From: a virus
DNA: 36,276 nt
IMG/VR virus record: IMGVR_UViG_3300042696_000147
Span: 1 to 36,276 of that record
Direction: 5' to 3' (one strand)
Shown here: positions 30,624 to 36,276 of the stretch, piece after piece
Layout of the letters: every line of letters starts with the position of its first letter
Position numbering within the stretch: the stretch's first letter is position 1
Notes under the pieces: model-generated
Databases searched by the model: none
Told to the model about the DNA's origin: nothing
The model's input: only the letters and a program-made list of their open reading frames with translations
Program-made: the position numbers and the translations under genes

Positions 30624-33600
30624 ATGGCAAAAAAGAAGCAAAACTTCGAACTCGATGATGACTTCGGGTTCAGTGCCGACTTGGACATTCCGGATTTTGA
30701 CTTTGACCCCGCAGAAATCAAGGACGACAGGAGCGCTGTCACCAAAGTTGTCTCGGGTGTCAAAGACGGTGTGAAGGATACGGTCATGAGTCCGTCCTTT
30801 ATCCGTAAAATGATCAAAAAGTCTTTGCCACAAGGGTACGGCTCGGCCATGGACATGGCAGATGAAACAGCTGATACCTTTAAGAATCTATACAATGACG
30901 CAGCCAAAGAGATCAAGCCTGTCGTCAAGGACATGAAGCGTGTAACGAAACGACTGATGCCCGCAGCGGAAGCAGTCCTCCCACGCAAGATGGCCGAAAA
31001 GATTAAGAAGTGGACGGAGACTGATCCGGATAAGCCAGGTAGTTTCGGCATGTCGGCAGACCAAATGCGTGAAGCATCGCTGCAGGCCCAGATGGGAGAA
31101 ATCTTCCAGTATCAATCCCAGCAACAAGTGCAGGACAAAGCAGAAAATGAAGCAAAGCAAACAATTCGTGACAGTATTGAGCATGATCGCCATCGCGACA
31201 TGCTGGGTCAACTTGATGCCATGCGCGTCAGCCTTCAACAGCTGGCCGGGTATCAGGACAAGGTGGACACTGCCTACAAGCGAAAGAGTTTAGAACTCCA
31301 GTTCCGCCACTACTTTGTGGCGGTGGATTCGCTGGAAGAACAAAAGAAGTTCAACACGCAAGCCAGGGAAAACCTGGAAGCGATCATGAAGAATACCGGC
31401 TTGCCGGACTTCGTGAAGCTGCGTGGGACAGAGCGTTTGCATGAAGTGCTCCGTAACAAGTTTATCGATGGCGTCAACGACAACATCTTCTCAAAGCGCC
31501 GCGCCATGATTGGCAACATTGGCAAGAAGATGGGAGTGGCGTTCAAAGATAAGTTCTCCGGTTTCTTGGACAATGTCAAAGACGGCATCGGGGCGGCAGA
31601 CGGTATTGCTGACTTGCACGACATGCAGCAAGACTTTGGTGGTGCTGCGCCCGGCTCTGTGGAACTGGGTGGTAACATTGTCGGTAGTATGGCGGCCGAC
31701 ACCATGGGTGGTCGATTGGGTAAGTGGATTCGCAAGAATACCAACAAGATCGATCCTGAAGGTCGTGTGGATAAGATTGGCAATAAGCTGCAATACGGTG
31801 TGGAAAATGCGCCGCAGCTGTTGGTCGATTATGCCCGTAGCGATAAGCATGAAACGGGCGGGATGTTTGACGGCTTGGTTCGGACCCTGAAGGACGCCAT
31901 TCTGTCGTCCAACAGTGTGGATAATACTATTCAAAGTGACAACTTGCGTGGTATGCAAGACCCGATGACGTACAACCGGGCTGCCAACAAGTCCATCGTC
32001 GAAATCATTCCAGGTTATCTCGCCCGTATCTACCGCGAATTGCAAATCACCCGCACCGGCAATGAGAACATCGAACTCGTGAGTTATGACTTCATGACGA
32101 ACAAGTTCAGTGAGAAATCCAAAGCCGTCAAGTCAGTGCTCGGTAGCATTGTCAAAGAGTCCGATAAATCGACCACGAAAGATCAGTTTGACAAACTGAT
32201 CAAAGAGATCGATCCGGAAAATACGCTGGACGAGAATAAGCGCAAAGAGTTGGGTAAGTTCCTCCTGCGGGAAAACCTGCGCAATGGTTCGGGTACGGCC
32301 AGCCGGTTGAAAGATTACGACACGTACACGGGTAAGCTCGGTCGTTATGCGGACAAGTTCTCGACTCTCTTTACGAATTACTTCGAGGACGATAAACACG
32401 GCGAGAAGCAGCTCAAGATGTCCAGGATGTACAACCAACTGGGCTCGAGCATCAGCGATTCGCGCGCGGTGATCCAAGATCATGTCAATGCGGGTAACCG
32501 CCAAGCCTTGGAAGAATTGGGTCTGCTCAAACCCGGTAGCGATGCGATCGACATGAATCGCTTGTACGACTATGTCTACGGAGATGAAGAACAGCCAGCG
32601 CCTACCCCGGCACCGGGTCAACCGGCAGCACCGCAGCAACGTCGCCGTGTTATTAACCAGCGTCGCGCAAGTCAGCGTCCGCAACCGCAACCGCGTCCTG
32701 TGCGTCAACCGAGCCCAACCTTGGGTCCGGCACCGCAACCAGCTCAGGTAGCGTCCCCTGCGTCGCTGCCAGCGTCCCAACCCATCAATCTCGATGTCCC
32801 AGCCCAGCCGACGCATTCGGTGAATCTGGAGATCACCAAGCTTGTCGATGCCATGAAAGGCTCGTCGTCCGACATCGTCAAAGCTGTTAAGGATGAGAGT
32901 GCGAAGTCCATTTCGCAAACCATCAGCGACATCTTGGCCCGTATCGAAGAGAAGTTGAACAAGGGCATCACGATCAACTTGGGTGGTGGTGAAGCAGGTA
33001 CAGCTGGTATGGCGGGTGGTCCGAGTAGCCGACGTTGGCATCAGCGTTCCTTGAGCGAATTGGGTTCGGGTCTTTGGGGCTTGGGTGGTCGCATGCTGGG
33101 TAAAGGCAAAGACAAGCTGCAACAAGGGAAAGACAAACTGACCGATTGGGGTGGTGTGGCAAAGGACTACCTTAAAGACCAGTGGACGAACATCCGGGAA
33201 CAGACCGATGTGTTTGTGAAAGGTGAGATCGAACCACGCTTGCTCAAAGCCAAGCTCGAAGCGGGTGTGTACCGCGATGCCATCAGTGGCGATGTGATCC
33301 GTCGCTACAAAGACATCAAGGGCGCCGTGATCGATTCGGAAACCGGAGAGTTCGTCCTGAAGAAGGAAGATTTGAAGAACATGTTCGTCAAATCCAAACT
33401 CGGTAAGAAGATTGTGAACGCCACGTCGTGGTTGGGCGGGAAGCTTTTGGGTGTTGGACAAGGTGCCTACGGTGCCATGCCGGGTATCAAAGACACCGCC
33501 ATCAGCTGGGGCAAGAAAGGCATTGGGTTTGTCAAAGACTTGCTTGATCAACCGCAAGACGTCTACGTGGAAGGTCGAGAAGATCCAGTTCTCTACGCCA

Positions 33601-36276
33601 GTGTTATGCGGGAAGGTTGGTATCGGTCCAAGAAGACCGGTAAAGTCATCACGCGTCCCAGTGAGATCGATGGTCCCATCCTCGATGAGAATGGCGACAT
33701 TGTCCTGACGAATGAACAGTTTGGTAAGGGCATCTTCGATAAACACGGCAAACCGATTCGTACGGGTGTGGCCAAGATCACCGGTGCCATTAAGGATGCA
33801 TTTGCATTCGGTACGGGCTTGGTGACGAGCCTCTTCGGAAAAGGGATGGAAAAGCTCTCTGGTCTGAAGGGGAAATTCGGTGGGATTGGAAAGTGGTTCG
33901 GTGATCTGTTCAGCAAAGGCGGGATCTTCTTCGGTGGCGGTAAGACCGTGGTAGACCGCTTGACGGAAATCCGTAACTTGCTCAATGACCGACTCCCTGC
34001 GAAGAAAAAGCATGTGGTGGGCGATGTCGATGGTGACGGTATCCGTGAGGGCAGTTACCAAGACATGCTTAAGCATAAGTCCAAGTCGGAGAAGAGTAAA
34101 GCAGAAGCGCAAGCGGCTGCGGCTGGCCAACCTGCAGGTCCTGCAGGCAAAGGCAAGAGTCTTTTCGGCACGGTCGGTTCGGGGATCAAAGGTCTTTACG
34201 ATCGGCTGCGTGGCAAAAAGAAAAAAGGTGAAGACGAAGACGAGGATGGCAACCCCATCACCGACATCGCGGAAGATGTTGCCCGCGACAAGATTGAAGA
34301 TGGTCTTGAAGGGCGGGGTCGTCGTCGCGCGGCTCGTGCCGCGAAGGGTAAAGGTCGTTTCGGCAAACTTGCTGGAAAGATCGGCCTCAAAGGTGTGGGC
34401 AAGATGCTCGGTCTCGCCGGGGCTGCGTATGGTGGGTATAGCGCGTACGAGAATCTGAAGGAAGGGAACTATGGCGAAGCGGCCATGGATGCGGGCTTAA
34501 CTGCCGTGTCCTTGGGGGCGTCCACTGCAGGCATTGGTGCCACCGCCAGTGCGATCGGTGCGGGTGCGGCTACCATTGGTGGTGCGCTCCTCAGCGGCGC
34601 TGGTGCGCTTATCAGTTCACCTGTCCTTCTGCCTGCGCTTGCCATTGCTGCCATTGGTGCGGGTGCCTACATGGGCTACAAGTACCTGAGCAAGAAAAAG
34701 CTCGATGCATTCTCCAAGCTGCGTTATGCGCAGTACGGTTTCCTCCCCACAGATGAAGACCATCTTCAACAAGTGCTCGGTCTGGAAGACGACCTCAAGA
34801 AGGGTGTGGTGTTTAATAGTGGTGTGGCCAATCTGGATGAAAAGAAAATCGACTTCAAAGACGTGGTCAAGAAGTTCGGAATCGATCTGAAAGATAAGAA
34901 TGCAGTACAGAACTGGCTGCGTTGGTTCCTTGCTCGCTTCAAACCCGTGTACCTCGTCCATATGTCGGCGATGAACAAAATCGCTCCCCAAAAGGGACTC
35001 GATGATGTCTCGTCGCTCAAGCCGGAAGAGCAAAAGCAATACCTCGAGATTGCCAAGTACCCGACCGGTCCGTACGATGAACGGACGTCGCCCTTCCCTG
35101 ACATGCAATCCCTCAAGGCTGGTTCTGACGAGGTGAAGAACATGGCTGACTTGGCCGATGCTGAAGTCAAGAAGGGTCTCGGTTCCAAAGTCGAGGACAA
35201 AGGCACGGGCCTCGATGCTGCGAAAGCGGCTGCGCCATCTGTAGCAGCTGCAACAGCGGCAGGTGGTGTATCAAAACCACAAGCGGCGACAGTCAGTAAC
35301 GAAATGCTGAGTCAAGTCAAGTCTGATGCAGGTGCCGATACAGGCATGACCGATTCGCGGGGTGTCATCACAGCAATGGGTGTGCCAATTGCAGCCAACC
35401 AATTCGCCACTGGTAAAGTCGGAGGTCTGCCTGCCGTCCGTTACAAGACGTATGGCTTGAAGGAATTGGTGCTCGATAAAGTCCGCGCACTGGACTCGCT
35501 GGAAACCTACGTCCTCAAAGAAGTCAAGTGGGGCAAAGGCAATGTGGCAAAGTGGGAAGGCTCGGTCGAGAAGGCCTTGCAGACCATGGGTCCCGTGTTC
35601 GGTGTCCAAGTGGGGACAAACGATGACTCGTCGAATTGGATGACGTGGTTCAGCCAACGTTTCCTGCCGACGTTCATGAATTACCTCACTGCGATTGCTG
35701 CTGCTACGGATAAGACAGACCCCAAGATCGCTTACGTGATGCTGAAACCTCAGCAACTCGTGGATGTGGCAATGGCGGTCTACACCAGCAATGGTCGTTA
35801 CAGTGGCTCGAACGTGAGTGTGTGGCAAATTCCTGCCTCCCCGTGGCCGAACTACGAACTGAACAACGATGTGAAGTCCGTGGAAACGAACGTCAATGGC
35901 TTGAAGGAAGATGCCAAGCGCACCGTGCTCGACGAGCAAAAGGGCAAGACAGCATTGGGGAAAGATGCCCAAGGAAATCCCGCCAAACCAGAAGGCTTCT
36001 TTGCGAAAGCAACGTCGTCGGTTGGGAAAGCCCTCACCTCGGCATGGAATACCGTGAAGGATTCGGTAACGGGTCTCTTCGGTGGTCCGAAACCGCCTGA
36101 CACCAATGGAGGCCGGGAGGTGCTCCAGCCAGGCAGTGGAACAGGTGGTGACATCAATTCCATTCCCAAACCCACAGGGAACAAATCTTGGGCGGCATTG
36201 AAGGATACCATTTTGGCTGCGGCGAAGATGGTGGGTGTCGATGAAAAGATGATGGCAACCTTTGCTGCCATCGAGT
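30624..36276 (+). CDS. Giant tail-associated murein transglycosylase (phiKZ gp181-like), N-terminal 1,884 residues
   Basis: The frame is open from ATG 30624 (after TAGGAG) to the right edge. Order: acidic start (MAKKKQNFELDDDFG), a helical region, a Pro/Gln/Arg-rich linker (about 654-725), a basic Gly/Lys segment, then a duplicated module of about 55 residues (DVFVKGEIEP... from 862 and DVYVEGREDP... from 979, both containing YR...GxVI and a D-x-G/E...VLxxE end). Near 1252-1357 is a Gly/Ala-rich, membrane-like stretch (e.g. AAIGAGAYMGYKYLSKK). The last residues, VDEKMMATFAAIE, match the start of a lytic transglycosylase SLT domain, with E1884 as the presumed catalytic acid. It likely acts at the tail tip, opening peptidoglycan during DNA entry; next to beta' as in phiKZ gp180-gp181. 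Confidence 0.88.
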   Translation, partial: MAKKKQNFELDDDFGFSADLDIPDFDFDPAEIKDDRSAVTKVVSGVKDGVKDTVMSPSFIRKMIKKSLPQGYGSAMDMADETADTFKNLYNDAAKEIKPVVKDMKRVTKRLMPAAEAVLPRKMAEKIKKWTETDPDKPGSFGMSADQMREASLQAQMGEIFQYQSQQQVQDKAENEAKQTIRDSIEHDRHRDMLGQLDAMRVSLQQLAGYQDKVDTAYKRKSLELQFRHYFVAVDSLEEQKKFNTQARENLEAIMKNTGLPDFVKLRGTERLHEVLRNKFIDGVNDNIFSKRRAMIGNIGKKMGVAFKDKFSGFLDNVKDGIGAADGIADLHDMQQDFGGAAPGSVELGGNIVGSMAADTMGGRLGKWIRKNTNKIDPEGRVDKIGNKLQYGVENAPQLLVDYARSDKHETGGMFDGLVRTLKDAILSSNSVDNTIQSDNLRGMQDPMTYNRAANKSIVEIIPGYLARIYRELQITRTGNENIELVSYDFMTNKFSEKSKAVKSVLGSIVKESDKSTTKDQFDKLIKEIDPENTLDENKRKELGKFLLRENLRNGSGTASRLKDYDTYTGKLGRYADKFSTLFTNYFEDDKHGEKQLKMSRMYNQLGSSISDSRAVIQDHVNAGNRQALEELGLLKPGSDAIDMNRLYDYVYGDEEQPAPTPAPGQPAAPQQRRRVINQRRASQRPQPQPRPVRQPSPTLGPAPQPAQVASPASLPASQPINLDVPAQPTHSVNLEITKLVDAMKGSSSDIVKAVKDESAKSISQTISDILARIEEKLNKGITINLGGGEAGTAGMAGGPSSRRWHQRSLSELGSGLWGLGGRMLGKGKDKLQQGKDKLTDWGGVAKDYLKDQWTNIREQTDVFVKGEIEPRLLKAKLEAGVYRDAISGDVIRRYKDIKGAVIDSETGEFVLKKEDLKNMFVKSKLGKKIVNATSWLGGKLLGVGQGAYGAMPGIKDTAISWGKKGIGFVKDLLDQPQDVYVEGREDPVLYASVMREGWYRSKKTGKVITRPSEIDGPILDENGDIVLTNEQFGKGIFDKHGKPIRTGVAKITGAIKDAFAFGTGLVTSLFGKGMEKLSGLKGKFGGIGKWFGDLFSKGGIFFGGGKTVVDRLTEIRNLLNDRLPAKKKHVVGDVDGDGIREGSYQDMLKHKSKSEKSKAEAQAAAAGQPAGPAGKGKSLFGTVGSGIKGLYDRLRGKKKKGEDEDEDGNPITDIAEDVARDKIEDGLEGRGRRRAARAAKGKGRFGKLAGKIGLKGVGKMLGLAGAAYGGYSAYENLKEGNYGEAAMDAGLTAVSLGASTAGIGATASAIGAGAATIGGALLSGAGALISSPVLLPALAIAAIGAGAYMGYKYLSKKKLDAFSKLRYAQYGFLPTDEDHLQQVLGLEDDLKKGVVFNSGVANLDEKKIDFKDVVKKFGIDLKDKNAVQNWLRWFLARFKPVYLVHMSAMNKIAPQKGLDDVSSLKPEEQKQYLEIAKYPTGPYDERTSPFPDMQSLKAGSDEVKNMADLADAEVKKGLGSKVEDKGTGLDAAKAAAPSVAAATAAGGVSKPQAATVSNEMLSQVKSDAGADTGMTDSRGVITAMGVPIAANQFATGKVGGLPAVRYKTYGLKELVLDKVRALDSLETYVLKEVKWGKGNVAKWEGSVEKALQTMGPVFGVQVGTNDDSSNWMTWFSQRFLPTFMNYLTAIAAATDKTDPKIAYVMLKPQQLVDVAMAVYTSNGRYSGSNVSVWQIPASPWPNYELNNDVKSVETNVNGLKEDAKRTVLDEQKGKTALGKDAQGNPAKPEGFFAKATSSVGKALTSAWNTVKDSVTGLFGGPKPPDTNGGREVLQPGSGTGGDINSIPKPTGNKSWAALKDTILAAAKMVGVDEKMMATFAAIE

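Noticed and set aside
32133-34130. 665-codon antisense frame in the giant tail gene
   Set aside because: It lies inside an open, coherent coding frame on the other strand and its translation has the composition of a reverse-complement shadow.

Overview
The window is a 36.3-kb piece of a giant ('jumbo') contractile-tailed phage of the phiKZ type. This rests on gene content read from the translations: a phiKZ-like large terminase followed upstream by two big virion proteins, a tail sheath and tail tube pair, an S21-like prohead protease, the two catalytic halves of a virion-packaged multisubunit RNA polymerase (a beta chain, and a beta' N-terminal chain with the ADFDGD metal-binding loop), and the start of a giant tail-associated murein transglycosylase. 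From memory, the order matches the phiKZ gp25-gp30 block and the gp175-gp181 block, which lie far apart in phiKZ but are close here. There is no tRNA, rRNA, CRISPR or insertion sequence. The host cannot be read from the sequence.

Layout. 1-376: the start of an unknown minus-strand gene that runs off the left edge. 377-1050: a noncoding stretch with hairpins and a very GC-rich island. 1054-4297: two tandem paralogous small genes, a convergent small gene, a 410-aa protein and a 144-aa protein. 4347-11911 (minus): terminase and three structural genes. 12129-15052 (plus): sheath and tube. 15145-16768 (minus): an accessory cluster with two tiny genes, a DUF488-like protein, a 65-aa protein and dihydrofolate reductase. 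16813-22498 (minus): virion genes including the protease. 22574-30550 (minus): RNA polymerase beta (split) and beta'. 30624 to the right edge (plus): the giant tail protein, cut at the presumed catalytic glutamate of its transglycosylase domain.

The main discovery is that the beta gene is interrupted by a 1,950-base group I intron (25160-27109). I can see the P, Q, R and S core elements, a 6-bp P7, a 7-bp P1 with the terminal U-G wobble at the 5' splice site, and a plausible 3' splice site. Predicted splicing joins two exons in phase to give a 1,461-residue beta chain. The intron carries a 485-aa Vsr/EDxHD-type homing endonuclease with five zinc-ribbon repeats. The endonuclease gene lies inside the P1 loop, and a near-perfect 29-bp helix pairs its start codon region with RNA just after its stop codon. 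This would both assemble the splice site across 1.5 kb and hide the translation start.

Other points worth following: repeated palindromic hairpins flanked by CATA...TATG at gene ends, a tiny gene that resembles a segment of the terminase, a pair of genes with weak ParB-like signatures, and an internal repeat in the giant tail protein.
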